64,000 nt of DNA from Entomortierella parvispora (GCA_963573315.1 OY752153.1:558001-622000); one strand, 5' to 3'; counted from the first letter of the stretch, positions 41,797 to 53,093 are shown. A program made the numbers and translations. The notes: generated by a model not told the origin, from the letters alone.

Positions 41797-43775
41797 ATGT
41801 CCAGCGCGCAACCTATCTCCCCGGGAGCCAAGCTTCATGTCGTAATCGTCGGGGCTGGAATCGGCGGTCTCACGCTTGCCCTGCTCTTGGAACGTGCCGG
41901 TGTTTCCTACGTAGTTCTGGAAAAGACCAAATCCATCAAGCCACTGGGTAACAACGGAGATGACATCCAACAGTAGAGTGTCTGGCTCTCTGTTTATAAG
42001 ACAGCTCTTCTAAATTGCACTACAATCCTTCAGGTTCTGCGCTTTCCTTTTCAGGCACTGTGACCTATCTCCTGCGTCAGCTCGGCATCTTTGAGGAATT
42101 TCAGGCTGCTTCCCTCAAGTTGGAAACAGTCAAAGGATACGACGGAGAATGCAAGCCCGCCTATCTTTTGGACTTTAAACAGCTTCATGCAATGTAATAC
42201 AAAACGAGTCATTGTAAACGATGGTCATGCAAAATGTGCTATTTATCTTTACATAGTGTTCTCCTTCACGCCCCCTCTAGGTCTGGTTCCGATGGCTACA
42301 TAATTGCACGGCCGATAATACATGACATCCTCCACAGCAAGATTCCTAAGGAAAAGATTCTTCTGAACAAGCGTGTTCTCACGATCTTGAACGGCGACAA
42401 CGGCGCTCGCGTCGATTGTACAGACGGCTCCACTTTTGACGGAGACATCATCGTGGGAGCTGATGGAGCGTACTCCCCGGTGAGGCAGGGTCTTTTCAAG
42501 TGGCTCAAGAAGAGCAACAGACTCCCTCCTTCTGATGATGTTCCAATGCCGTACAAGTACGTCTGCTTGGTCGGTCAGACTGGAGTGTTAGATTTGAGTG
42601 AGTTTCCAGCGATAACACACAGCATTTGTGAATTTGACTGTATGGTCAGCATCACTACCCCGTACACGGCAATAACAAATTGCAATGCGATGATATTCTC
42701 CTGCAGTTACTCTCATCTGGTGTTATACCTGGCAATACCTGGAGAATTTAGTTTGTCGCCGAGACATGACTGACCTTGCCCCTGCCCATCCTCTTCCTAA
42801 ATTGATGTTTAGTGGGCGACCTTCACTACCAAACAACGAACCATCTGTTGGATGGTTGTCGAGCATCTAAACGAGTCTTCGAGCAAAGAACACGACCAGC
42901 TTTCGAAGCTCGGAATGGGGACCAGAGGCGGCCTTGTCCATGGCCAATACCCTGCGCGACCTCCCACTGCCAGATGGCGGCAAGTCCGGAAAGATCTTGG
43001 GCGACCTGATCGACAAGACAGACAAAGACTTGATCTCCAAAGTTGTTTTAGAGGAAAAGGTCTACAAGAGTTGGTATGGTGGCAGAACCGTTCTTATGGG
43101 TGATGGTAAGAACAAGTGACATGAACACGGAAGAACGATACATTAGATTCGAACAACTGTTAACTTTACTTTTGGCTTCTGAACCAATTGGTTACACGCC
43201 CATAACTAGCCTGCCATAAGGTAAACTGATGGTTGGCTGCGAGAGCAGACCAAAAGTGCGAAACAACAATTGAATCTAATCCTTGGAACTATCTTCTTTT
43301 TCTTCTTATCATATAGCTGAACCCTGCAGGCGGGGCAGGAGCAATGTCGGCGATGCACGACGCCGTCTGTCTTACCAATTGGATCAATGTCCTGCCTTCG
43401 CTCACAGTTAAGGACCTTGAAACAACCTTCAGGGAGTACTACCAAGAGCGCTACCCCTACGCCCTGGAAGCCTACAAAGCAAGCGCCTTGCGCGCCAGGG
43501 GTCTCGAGAACAACCTCGGGGGTGCCATTGCCCGTTTCATCAACGCCAACATGCCAAAGTGGCTATGGACAATTCTGTTGAGAAAGGGGGTTGAATATCG
43601 CCCCCAGGTATCTTGCCTAAGACATGTAGAGGACACTGGATCCGTGAGGCCTAACGCTCAGCCGAGTTTGATCAAGACCAGGATGATACTTGAGACGTTA
43701 GCCAGGAAGCAGCAAAAGGATTCATCATCCTTGCCGTCTTCATCCACCACCACAACTGATGCGTCTGTTATTTAG
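41797..43775 (+). pseudogene. FAD-dependent monooxygenase, array copy 6, with frameshift
   Basis: Exons 41797-41947, 42034-42193, 42281-42668, 42813-43105, microexon 43210-43220, and 43317-43775. Exon 4 is 293 nt instead of the invariant 292: an extra C near 42897 (after GAACACGAC) shifts the frame before the conserved EWGPEA segment. The donor after exon 3 is GC instead of GT. All motifs before and after are otherwise well kept (VGADGAYS, NPAGGAGAMSAMHDA), so this is either a very young pseudogene or a sequencing error. Confidence refers to the homology. Confidence 0.85.
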
Positions 43776-43916
43776 GATACCACAAGGACCATGGAACATC
43801 TGCAACAGGACACCTTTCCAGCAATGCACATTGCATAGGGAGGCAAGGCCAGGGAAAAAGATTGCTCAGAACTTGTAGTCAGCCAGTCCAGACCAGTCAA
43901 ATCAAAATGAATCTTA

Positions 43917-43945
43917 CTTTTGGTGGCGTCAAAGGAGACGACGCG
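43917..43945 (+). promoter_or_regulatory. Shared upstream block of copy 7, displaced by DIRS insertion
   Basis: TTTTGGTGGCG then GACGACGCG. It lies 200 bp left of the DIRS element. The gene it belongs to now starts 4.65 kb away, but only about 360 bp away if the element is removed. Confidence 0.6.
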
Positions 43946-44119
43946 TGAAGGATAGGGGGAAGAGATGCAGGCTGCCATGACTTTCGACGGTGCGTGCAGT
44001 GCTAGAATATCAAGTCTGCGGGACATGTCCTTTGGTGGAGAACGAATGAAAAGCAGGTTCATCTGCTGATAAAACAGTCGAGGATCAGCTCTCAAGCTCG
44101 AGTTCAGCATGACCGTTGC

Positions 44120-44240
44120 ACATTATTCTTCCCCCTCCAAGGGACTCTATCTGTGTGTATCTTTCTTTTATTGATCTCACGTGACTCCAAAGAAAAAAGT
44201 GCTCTACACTAAGGGACTGATGCATCTCTTGATCTCCATC
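44120..44240 (+). repeat. DIRS left terminal repeat
   Basis: The outer 30 or so bases are complementary to the first half of the internal complementary region. The remainder is inverted relative to 48253-48340. It contains a TCACGTGA palindrome at about 44177-44184, which might act as a promoter box. Confidence 0.8.
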
Positions 44241-44301
44241 TTTCTTTTTCACGCTTTTGGGCATTCCCATCTGAAAATCCAGTAGACTGATCCTGATCCT
44301 C

Positions 44302-45252
44302 ATGCCCAATGCCACCAATCCACCCAACTTCGATCTTGCCGTCTTGGCGGCAATGGTCCAAGACCTGTCCAGCAAGGTCTCTGAGCAAGCCAACCAGATC
44401 TCTGACCAAGCCAGTAAGATATCTGATCAGGACGCGACCATCAAACAGCTTCGGGAAGCTGCTCCCGAGAGCGAGGTCCGACCTGGACAAGTGGTATACA
44501 AGACCGAACGAGCAACCACTCTTTTACGGTACCCGGAACTACAGGAACAGTACCCTGCGATCACCCAAACCGAATTCTACAACACCGTCCTCCCTCCAGG
44601 ACATAAGCACTTCGATTGGAACGATTATCACTACACTGAAGGCATGGATTACAAGCCCCCTCAGGTCATTCAGCATCATCATGCCATCAGTCTGCCAGAA
44701 GCAGCCCGCAGACACGACCAGGACCTGGGCAAGGCTCAAAGTTTCATCGCCAACACCACTCGGATGTACGACACACTTGCAGACGACATTGTCTCCTCGC
44801 CTGACTTTGTGCGTACAGTCTGGGGACAGCAAGTTCTCTCGTTCCTCAACACCGCACGCATCCTGGCATCCAATGACGCGTCGAAATTGGGAATCATGCG
44901 TCAGGACGTTCACCTCCGCCACCTGGGCATCCCGAACACGGAAACCAAGGAATCCGCTATGCTCACTCTTGAGGAGGTGGCAAAACGTCGAGCAACTGCA
45001 GACCTCATCAAGAAGACTTACAGTAAGCCGACCAGTAAGGAGGACAGCGGCAAGACAGCCTACAAGAAGCCCAGGTTCAAGAAGACGCTCCCAGAGAGAT
45101 CGGACAGGAAGACATCCGACACATCAGGAGAATCGTCAAGCAGCCGCGACAGTGGCAGCAAGTACGGTAGCTCTTACAAGGACAGGAAGCCAGCCCGGAG
45201 CGACAAGTCCTCAAGAGACAAGGGAAACGGATCAGAGAAGGAGCGCCAGTAG
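44302..45252 (+). CDS. DIRS first ORF, gag-like protein
   Basis: 316 aa. Residues about 15-50 form a heptad-like coiled coil (repeats of SEQANQISDQASKISDQD type). The C-terminal 100 residues are rich in Lys, Ser, Arg and Asp, as in nucleic-acid-binding gag tails. No zinc knuckle is seen. Same position as ORF1 in other DIRS elements; function inferred from position. The start of this ORF is also present in the deleted copy near 19.8 kb. Confidence 0.7.
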   Translation: MPNATNPPNFDLAVLAAMVQDLSSKVSEQANQISDQASKISDQDATIKQLREAAPESEVRPGQVVYKTERATTLLRYPELQEQYPAITQTEFYNTVLPPGHKHFDWNDYHYTEGMDYKPPQVIQHHHAISLPEAARRHDQDLGKAQSFIANTTRMYDTLADDIVSSPDFVRTVWGQQVLSFLNTARILASNDASKLGIMRQDVHLRHLGIPNTETKESAMLTLEEVAKRRATADLIKKTYSKPTSKEDSGKTAYKKPRFKKTLPERSDRKTSDTSGESSSSRDSGSKYGSSYKDRKPARSDKSSRDKGNGSEKERQ

Positions 45253-45290
45253 GAGCACGCCTTCTCAGATTCAAACGGGAATGGGAGGAG

Positions 45291-47114
45291 ATGACGGATT
45301 CGACTTGGATCAACAACATTGTCAGCAAGGGATACTCGATCATCTTCAGCAAACCTCCACCATTGCGCCTTCCCCCAATTCACGACCCCTACACCACACC
45401 GGCGGAGAAGGAGGAGATAAACAAAGAAATCCTTTCTTTATTACAAAAAAGGGCTATCGAAGAATGCAGCGGTATGGGCTTTTACAGCCGTCTCTTCACC
45501 ATACCGAAGAAAACAGGGGGACTTCGACCTGTTCTCAACCTCCGACCACTCAACCAGTACCTGAAGGCGCCACATTTCAAAATGGAGACGCTCACTCACA
45601 TCTGCCAGATGCTACGACCAAAGGACTGGATGACATCGATAGACTTAAGCGACGCGTTCCTCCACGTGGCAGTACAAGCGGAAAGTCGACGATACCTACG
45701 CTTTCGATGGCACGGGAAGACTTATCAGTTCAGGACCCTACCGTTCGGCCTGTCACTATCTCCGTACGTCTTCACCAAGATCATACGACCCATCCTACAA
45801 TGGGCACGCAAGCAGGGGATCCGCATTTCAGCATATCTCGACGATATTTTGGTCGCAGCCACAAGCAAAGAAGAGTCGGAGCGACACACGCTTATGGTAC
45901 GTCAACAGCTGGAACGACTGGGATTTCTCATCAAACACGAGAAGTCAATGCTCACTCCCTCGCAACAGATCAATCACCTGGGATTCCGCATAGACACTGT
46001 CAAGATGGCGTTGTCAGTGCCAGGGAACAAGATTCGCGACCTTCGGAGGGAAGCCACCAAGCTGCTGCAGACAGCCACCGTCCCGCTCAAGAGGTTGGCG
46101 TCATTCATAGGGAGAGCGATGGCCATGACGGTAGCCATCTTCCCAGCGCGACTCAAGACACGACAGCTCATCCAGGTCCAGAACAAGGCCCTAGCAAGGA
46201 ATTGCCCATGGACGGGATCTGTCACACTGGACCACCGATCGAGAGAGGACCTGCAGTGGTGGTGCAAGAGCCTGTCGACATGGAATGGTCAGGGATTCCT
46301 CCCCCAGAGGTCGGAAATCGATGTGTTCACGGATGCGTCGCAGGAAGCATGGGGAATAGTCTACGAGGACGTGGAGATCTCGAAGCTATGGACACCGGAG
46401 GAACAACCTCATCACATCAATTACAAGGAACTGAAGGTGATATGGCATCTGGTGAACCTCACAGACATGCGGGGCAAGACAATTCAAGTCATCTGCGACA
46501 ACACGACAGCGATTGCGCAGATCAACAAATTCGGAGGGACCAGGTCTCAACCGTTGTTAGATCTGGCCACAAGGATTTGGAATTATTGCATCAGGACGGG
46601 TACGCGGCTCATGACAACGTACGTACCGTCTCAATTCAATCCAGCCGACTCACCATCGAGGCGAATGATAGCACAGTTGGAGTGGTCGATCAGCAACTCG
46701 TTCTATCAACAGCTCGTCTCCACTTGGGGTCCTCACTCAGTCGATCTGTTCGCCACGGCAGCGAACGCGAAGACACACAGGTACGTGTCATGGCTACACG
46801 AAGAGACTGCGTGGAAGCAGGACGCGTTCAGCTTCAGCTGGAAGGACCTGGGCCGAGTGTACATCTGCCCCCCATGGTCCCTTCTCAATCGGGTGCTGGA
46901 GAAGGTCAGGACGGACAGGGTCCGAGCGACAGTGATCACACCACAGTGGCCTGCAATGATCTGGTACCCTACGATCCGAGCCATGTCAACGCACGAGCCC
47001 ATTCCAGTACCGCGGTCAATGGTAAGAGCAGCTCCAGGGAACAGCCCACAGCCTCTGGAACGCAACCCAATGTGGCAGTTAACAGCTTGGAGCGTCGACG
47101 GCAACAAGCTGTGA
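45291..47114 (+). CDS. DIRS reverse transcriptase / RNase H
   Basis: 607 aa. RT motifs in order: DLSDAFLHV (motif A Asp), LPFGLSLSPYVF (motif B), YLDDILVA (motif C, catalytic DD), and HLGFRID (motif E region). RNase H follows with VFTDASQEAWGIVY, YKELKVIWHL, VICDNTTAIAQINK and FNPADSPSR, the four acidic/His positions expected. A C-terminal extension (SVDLFATAANAK ... CPPWSLL) matches the extension usual after RNase H in DIRS and Ngaro elements. Copies the element RNA into DNA. The start is the first good ATG; a start farther upstream by readthrough from ORF1 cannot be excluded. Confidence 0.9.
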   Translation: MTDSTWINNIVSKGYSIIFSKPPPLRLPPIHDPYTTPAEKEEINKEILSLLQKRAIEECSGMGFYSRLFTIPKKTGGLRPVLNLRPLNQYLKAPHFKMETLTHICQMLRPKDWMTSIDLSDAFLHVAVQAESRRYLRFRWHGKTYQFRTLPFGLSLSPYVFTKIIRPILQWARKQGIRISAYLDDILVAATSKEESERHTLMVRQQLERLGFLIKHEKSMLTPSQQINHLGFRIDTVKMALSVPGNKIRDLRREATKLLQTATVPLKRLASFIGRAMAMTVAIFPARLKTRQLIQVQNKALARNCPWTGSVTLDHRSREDLQWWCKSLSTWNGQGFLPQRSEIDVFTDASQEAWGIVYEDVEISKLWTPEEQPHHINYKELKVIWHLVNLTDMRGKTIQVICDNTTAIAQINKFGGTRSQPLLDLATRIWNYCIRTGTRLMTTYVPSQFNPADSPSRRMIAQLEWSISNSFYQQLVSTWGPHSVDLFATAANAKTHRYVSWLHEETAWKQDAFSFSWKDLGRVYICPPWSLLNRVLEKVRTDRVRATVITPQWPAMIWYPTIRAMSTHEPIPVPRSMVRAAPGNSPQPLERNPMWQLTAWSVDGNKL

Positions 47115-48163
47115 TTTCAGGAGCCGATTCTGGGGTCCTGCTCCGACTTTTTGACTCCAAGTCGGCCAGGTCCAGGAATGCCAAGGGCTCATCAGGTCAG
47201 CAGGCATTCGTACGTTGGCTGCAGGAGCGTCAGCGACAACTAGACGACACCACTTCGACTGACCTCATGAACTACCTGAACTTTGGGCTCGAGTCTAAGT
47301 CCTGGAAGCCCCAGACAGCTCGAGCATATCTGGCAACAATTCTCAAGCTCTTCCCGCAGGATAGGCAGGAAGGGCTACGCTCGGATGAGAACTTGACAGA
47401 TTTTCTCAGGATCATGGGGAGCAACACACTCAAACGTGTTCGGAACCTCGACACCGATTTGGACCCGATCATCAAGGCGATACGAGACATGGGCGAGAAC
47501 GAGCCCATGGACATCCAGCAACTGACGGCAAAGACTTGCTTCTTGCTGGGATTGGTTGGCTTCCTCAGAGCGGACGATCTGGTGTGCGTGGACGCAGCAC
47601 AGTGTCGAATGAGAAAAGGATCCCTAGAGATGGTCATCGTTTCACCGAAAGAGCGCCGAAACGGACAGCCTATTGTCAAGCATGTCATGATCCACCCACA
47701 CGAGGAACGGATCCTCTGCCCTGTGAGCGTGTATCAGGAATACCGCAGGCGTACAGAGCAGCATGACGCACGGGCGAGAGGCCAACATCACAAGTTTGAC
47801 AGGCAGCTACTGCAGTTGGACTTCACACCCCTGATTCGGGATGTCAGTTTTGGCACGTCAGGGTTGAGCGCGCAGAGGATTTCCAAGTACCTCGGAAGGC
47901 TCTTGGACAAGCTGCCTCGGGAGGAGGGACAGTCTCGTATCAAGGTCCGCGCCTTGGCAGCTACGAATGCCCTCAGTCGGGGCGTTCCAGTGGACGACGT
48001 GACCGCTCAAGGCAATTGGTCGTCGCCCACAATGGTGGAAGGTTACTACCGCGTTTCGAGAGCACTCGCCAGCAACTTCACCAACACTCTTCTTCCTTTG
48101 CATCGGGATTCACAGATAGAGTCCCTTGGAGGGGGAAGAATAATGTCCAGCGATGCCGAATGA
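46982..48163 (+). CDS. DIRS tyrosine recombinase
   Basis: Read in a different frame that overlaps the end of the RT ORF. The frame is open far upstream, so the start is approximate. Catalytic features: LVGFLRADDL (first Arg), KVRALAATNAL (second Arg region), GNWSSPTMVEGYYRV (His/Trp position and the nucleophilic Tyr). The N-terminal part resembles the SAM-like core-binding domain of phage integrases. It would integrate the circular DNA without duplicating the target. The C-terminus (SLGGGRIMSSDAE) is encoded by the internal complementary region itself. Confidence 0.85.
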   Translation, partial: HVNARAHSSTAVNGKSSSREQPTASGTQPNVAVNSLERRRQQAVISGADSGVLLRLFDSKSARSRNAKGSSGQQAFVRWLQERQRQLDDTTSTDLMNYLNFGLESKSWKPQTARAYLATILKLFPQDRQEGLRSDENLTDFLRIMGSNTLKRVRNLDTDLDPIIKAIRDMGENEPMDIQQLTAKTCFLLGLVGFLRADDLVCVDAAQCRMRKGSLEMVIVSPKERRNGQPIVKHVMIHPHEERILCPVSVYQEYRRRTEQHDARARGQHHKFDRQLLQLDFTPLIRDVSFGTSGLSAQRISKYLGRLLDKLPREEGQSRIKVRALAATNALSRGVPVDDVTAQGNWSSPTMVEGYYRVSRALASNFTNTLLPLHRDSQIESLGGGRIMSSDAE

Positions 48164-48206
48164 AATGAAGGCTGAAGCACATTTATTCGACACCGACAAG
48201 GGACTC
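48111..48206 (+). repeat. DIRS internal complementary region
   Basis: The first part, 48111-48145, is the reverse complement of 44121-44155 (left end). The second part, from about 48143 to 48206, is the reverse complement of about 48340-48408 (right end). The two parts overlap on the terminal trinucleotide. Confidence 0.9.
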
Positions 48207-48252
48207 TAGATGTCCCACCCAACCCTCCCTGGTCTCTTTTGCTTTGAGAGTA

Positions 48253-48408
48253 GATGGAGATCAAGAGATGCATCAGTCCCTTAGTGTAGAGCACTTTTTT
48301 CTTTGGAGTCACGTGAGATCAATAAAAGAAAGATACACACATCTAGAGTCCCTTGTCGGTGTCGAATAAATGTGCTTCAGCCTTCATTTCATTCGGCATC
48401 GCTGGACA
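48253..48408 (+). repeat. DIRS right terminal repeat
   Basis: 48253-48340 is inverted relative to the left terminal repeat. 48340-48408 is inverted relative to the internal complementary region. Ends at GCTGGACA before the host sequence AAAACTCTCC. Confidence 0.85.
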
Positions 48409-48568
48409 AAAACTCTCCTGCTTCTGCATTTGAATTGTTCCTCCCGATCGGCTCAGTTCATCCATTCATCCCATTCACCCAGGCATTTCCCCCAACTCTC
48501 ATCCCTCCCATCTTTCATCTCACATCTCTCATCTCCAGCATACATTCCCCTGATCCATGTTTGATCCC

Positions 48569-50540
48569 ATGTCTGTCGATCAGCAACCTACTTCTCCAGG
48601 AGCCAAGCCCCATGTCGTTATCGTCGGGGCTGGAATCGGTGGTCTTACTCTTGCTCTGCTCCTCGAACGCACAGGGGTTTCCTATGTTGTCCTGGAAAAG
48701 GCCTCGTCCATCAAGCCACTGGGTAGCCAGAAGCAATACTCATTTACCTCATCAAAGTCATGTTTGAAGAGGAAGTTCCCTCAACTGATCTGACCTGGCG
48801 CCCTTTATTTTTTGTTGTTCAGGTTCTGCGCTCGCCGTGTCCGCACAGGTGACTTATCTCTTGCGTCAACTTGGTCTCTTTGAAGAATTTCAAGAAAAGA
48901 CCTTGATGTATGAAGAGGCCCGCGTACATGATGGTGATTGCAAGCCTACCTACAAGTGGGACTTCAGGGCAGCTGTAGCAATGTAAGTGAAGCATTGAGC
49001 CTATCGATGACGGTCATCCGCCCAAGTTGCTCATATTTCCAATCTGTTGTCATGTTTTCTAAAAAGGACTGGGTCTGAAAAGTACATCGTTGCACGGCCC
49101 GTGCTCCACAACATGCTCTTTGACAAGATCCCAAAGGAAAAAATTTATTTGAACAAGCGGGTTCTCTCGATCCTGAACGGCGATATTGGCGCTCGTGTAG
49201 ACTGCACTGACGGATCCACTTTTGACGGAGACATCATCGTGGGTGCCGACGGCGCGTACTCTCCAGTGAGACAAGGTCTTTTCAAGTGGCTCAAGAAGAA
49301 CAACAACCTTCCCTCCTCCGATGATGTCCCGATGCCATACAATTGCGTCTGCTTGGTTGGTCAGACCGAGGAGCTGGATCCAACAGAGTTTCCCGATATC
49401 GGCAAAAGTCTCACTGCTTTTGATTCCATGACAAGGACTACAACTCCATACACGGTACCCTATTTCGCTTTAGATGGTTGATTTTGCTGTTGTCCACTGA
49501 CCCTTGACTTTGCAGGCAACTGATTGGTATCGTTATCCTGAACATCTCTCTTGGAAATTCTGTAGTGGGTAACCTTCACTACTAAGCAACATACGATGTG
49601 TTGGATGGTAGTCGAGCATTTGGACGAAGCCTCAAGTAAAGAACACGACAGTTTCAGGAATTCTGAATGGGGCCCCGAGGCGGCCGGAGCCATGGCGCAG
49701 GCAGTCCGTGGTTTCCCGATCCCCAACGGAGGAAAGTCTGGGATGACTTTGGGCCACCTCATTGATAAAACCGACAAGGATCTGATTTCCAAGGTTGTGT
49801 TGGAAGAAAAGGTCTACAATACCTGGTACGGTGGCCGGACAGTTCTCCTTGGCGATGGTAAGAGCAAATGGTCGATGAAATTCATGCAACAAGAGAACGG
49901 AAGTAAAAAGAGGGTGTGACTAATATTCTCTCTTGTTTGTGTTTTTACTGCACCAATCTCATCTAGCTTGCCACAAGGTACACCGTGCAAGCCACTGTCT
50001 ACGAGTCCAAGAAGGCAATGGGTGGATATATTGCTCTCAATAGTACCAGTCAAACCTCACATCTTGTTTTCTTTAACACTCTAGCTGAATCCTGCAGGTG
50101 GCGCTGGAGCAATGTCGGCTATCCATGACGCCCTCTGCCTCGCCAATTGGATCAATGTTCTTCCCTCTCTTGCCGTCGAGGATCTTGAGGCAACTTTTAA
50201 AGAATACCACAATGAGCGCTATTCTCAGGTCATGGCCTCCTACAAGTCCAGCGCGGTGTTCGCCAAGGGCCTTGAGAAAAACGCAAGTGGTGCCATCATT
50301 CGGTATATTAACTCCCATATGCCAGAGTGGCTGTGGACGCTTGTTTTGAAAAAAATGTCAGCGTATCGTCCTCAAGTATCGTTCTTGGATCAAGTGGAGG
50401 ATACGGGCTCAGTACCTCCCAGTAACCAGCCAAGTTTGATCAAGACGAGGAGTATACTTGATAAGCTTGCCAAGAAACAGCAGCAAAAGACTTCGTCACC
50501 CCTGCCTTCTTCAACCACTTGCCCCCCGTCTGCTGTTTGA
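48569..50540 (+). CDS. FAD-dependent monooxygenase, array copy 7
   Basis: Intact, 486 aa from the ATG that aligns with the other copies; an ATG four codons upstream (48557) is in frame but unique to this copy. Exons 48569-48722, 48823-48982, 49067-49454, 49566-49857, microexon 49967-49977, and 50085-50540. The flavin loop reads LNPAGGAGAMSAIHDA as in copy 1. Its promoter has been split by the DIRS element, leaving only about 160 bp of native 5' flank, so expression may be lost or now driven by the element. Confidence 0.9.
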
Positions 50541-50660
50541 GATATTGCAACTGAACACTTTCAATTGGATACGTCCCTAACAGCACTTATGTCTGGGATA
50601 GGTGCGCCAGGGTGCGCCCCAAGGCTGAGAAAGGAACTATCAACCTCAATAAATCCAGTG

Positions 50661-50716
50661 TTTATTTGGAGGCGTGCCATTGGTGCAGAGGAATGCGAGA
50701 CGAGACGCGACGCGCC
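50661..50716 (+). promoter_or_regulatory. Shared upstream block, monooxygenase copy 8
   Basis: TTTATTTGGAGGCG near 50661-50674 and GACGCGACGCGCC at 50704-50716, about 355 bp before the start codon. Confidence 0.5.
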
Positions 50717-51017
50717 ATGGCTTTTCAGGGATAAGGCAGCATCGACGTGCATGGGGCTGTCACCCTTTCCTCAGATACTACTTCTACCAGTGTAATAGTA
50801 AGAATCGGCTCTCCATCTTGTGCAATGTTTGGTTGAGAAGAAAAACCAATTGCTCCCTTGTGTCCACCTTTGGTACCGACTGCAATTGAGCTCACTCATT
50901 CCGTTCTTTTTGGTGCCCGGGTTTCCATTCCATCTCTCATCTGTTTCATTCTTCATCTCCATCGCTCATCTCGAACGTGCATTCCTCTGTCCTGTGTTTG
51001 TGCCTCCATCGTAACTC

Positions 51018-52987
51018 ATGTCTAGCAGCGAGCAACCTATTTCTCCAGGGGCCAAGCCTCATGTCATTATTGTCGGAGCTGGAATTGGTGGTCTGACGCT
51101 TGCCCTGCTCCTGGAGCGTGCTGGCGTTTCCTATGTTATCCTCGAAAAAACCAAGTCCATCAAGCCATTGGGTAACGATAAGCGATCCCCACTTGTTGCA
51201 CACACCCATGTTTTGTGAAGGGCGTCTACTAGACTGAGCTGGACTGAATTGGTATTTCCCCTTTTTCAGGTTCTGCGCTTTCCGTGTCTGGACCAGTGAC
51301 CTATCTCTTGCGCCAACTAGGCGTCTTTGAAGAATTTCATAATAAGGCTCTGACGTTTGATGAAGTTCGAGTGTATGGCGATAACTCCAAGTCTTCCTAC
51401 AAGGTAGACTTTCGAGCGAGTGTCCCAATGTAAGCAAAAAAAAAAAAAAAAAAAAATAGCTCCTTGAAAGACTCGTTTTCATTTTTTTGAACTTGCTATC
51501 ACATTACTGAATAGGACGGGTTCCGAGCTGTACATCGTTTCACGGCCCGTGTTTCATAACGTGTTCTATGACAAGATTCCAAAAGAAAAGATCCATTTGA
51601 ACAAGCGGGTTCTTACAATCACGAACGGGGACGTTGGTGCTCGTGTGGAGTGCTCGGATGGATCCATTTTTGACGGGGACATCATTGTAGGAGCCGACGG
51701 CGCGTACTCTCCAGTGAGGCAGGGTCTGTTCAAGTGGCTCAAAAAGAACAGGAAGCTCCCTTCTTCCGATGATGTCCCGATGCCGTACAATTGCGTCTGC
51801 CTGGTTGGTCAGACTCGTGAGCTGGATCCCGCGGAGTTTCCCGACATTGGTAAGAACATGAGTTCTTTTGATTCCATGACAAGTGCCACAACTCCATACA
51901 CGGTAACGTTATTTCCACTGAGATGAATGACCTTCAGTTGCCCACTGACCTTGATCTTGCATTTTTACTGATCAATATCTTCACCACGGTAACTTCTCTC
52001 TTGGAAAAATATGAAAATATCGATAGTGGGTGACTTTCAATACCAAGCAACGTACAATCTGTTGGATGGCAATTGAGCATTTGAACGAATCTTCAAGCAA
52101 AGAGCATGACAGTTTCAGAGACTCTGAATGGGGCCCAGAGGCTGCTGGGGTCATGGCCCAGGCTGTACGCGATTTCCCAATCGTGAATGGAGGAAAGTCG
52201 GGCAAGACCTTGGGTGACCTGATCGACCACACGGACAAGGATCTGATCTCGAAAGTGGTTTTGGAAGAAAAGGTTTACAAGACTTGGTACGGTGGTCGAA
52301 CCGTTCTTCTGGGCGATGGTAAGGATGAATATTTTTGTGATATAAGCCATTCAAGAAAGAAAAAGAAAGTGCTTAACGTTTGATACTTTTCGCTCCTCCA
52401 TCAGCTTGCCACAAGGTAAACCGTCTACAAACTGACCAAAAGGGGAAAAGGGAAATGTAGCAATTTGGTACGAACAATGACGCTAACCGAAATTGAACCA
52501 TTTTTTTTTCTTCTCCGCACTCTAGCTGAGTCCTGCTGGTGGTGCTGGGGCGATGTCAGCGATGCAAGATGCCCTCTGTCTTGCCAACTGGATCAACGTC
52601 CTTCCCTCTCTGAGCGTCGATGATCTTGGAGCAGCATTCAAAGAATACTATAGTGAGCGCTACCCTTTGGTCATGGCGGCCTACAAGTCTAGCGCGGTGT
52701 TCGGCAAGGGCCTTGAGAAGAACATAACCGGGGCCATCGTTCGGTACATCAACGCTCACATACCAAAATGGCTGTGGGTAATCGTCTTGAAAAAGATGGC
52801 TGTCTATCGTCCCCAGGCCTCGTTCTTAAACCTTGCTGAAGATACGGGAACGGTCCGTCCAATGAACCAACCAAGTTTGATCAAGACTAAGGCTTTGATT
52901 GAGGCGCTCGTCAAAGCGCAAGGTCAAAAGAGGGCCTCGTCGCCACTTCCTACTTTGTCGGTTTCTACCGACCCCATTGCAGTCTGA
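51018..52987 (+). CDS. FAD-dependent monooxygenase, array copy 8
   Basis: Intact, 488 aa. Exons 51018-51171, 51270-51429, 51515-51902, 52027-52318, microexon 52405-52415, and 52526-52987. The final motif reads LSPAGGAGAMSAMQDA, with Ser for Asn before the conserved Pro and Gln for the usual His. Intron 2 begins with an A run of about 20 bp, the only long A run among the array introns. Confidence 0.9.
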
Positions 52988-53093
52988 GATCTTTGAAAAG
53001 TAGGTTTTCAGCGGCCACGCTAGGGGGATTCCATGAGATTGACGGTTGGTTGAGAAAGGGTACGAGCGTCAAATAGTGGAAAAACATAAAGGA

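Larger units (their letters stand above)
44120..48408 (+). mobile_element. Complete DIRS-type tyrosine-recombinase retrotransposon
   Basis: About 4.29 kb with the DIRS hallmarks: inverted terminal repeats (about 44149-44240 against 48253-48340), an internal complementary region near the right end, three overlapping ORFs (gag-like, RT/RNase H, tyrosine recombinase), no integrase or protease, and no target-site duplication. Both outer ends show the trinucleotide ACA (44120-44122, 48406-48408), and the same ACA joins the two halves of the internal complementary region. This is as expected if a circular intermediate recombines at a trinucleotide. All three ORFs look open, so it could be active or recently active. 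Confidence 0.9.

Noticed and set aside
44309-46980. Very long open frame starting at 44309 across the DIRS element
   Set aside because: It overlaps the gag-like and RT ORFs in another frame and has no protein-like motifs before about 46980. Only its C-terminal recombinase portion is supported.
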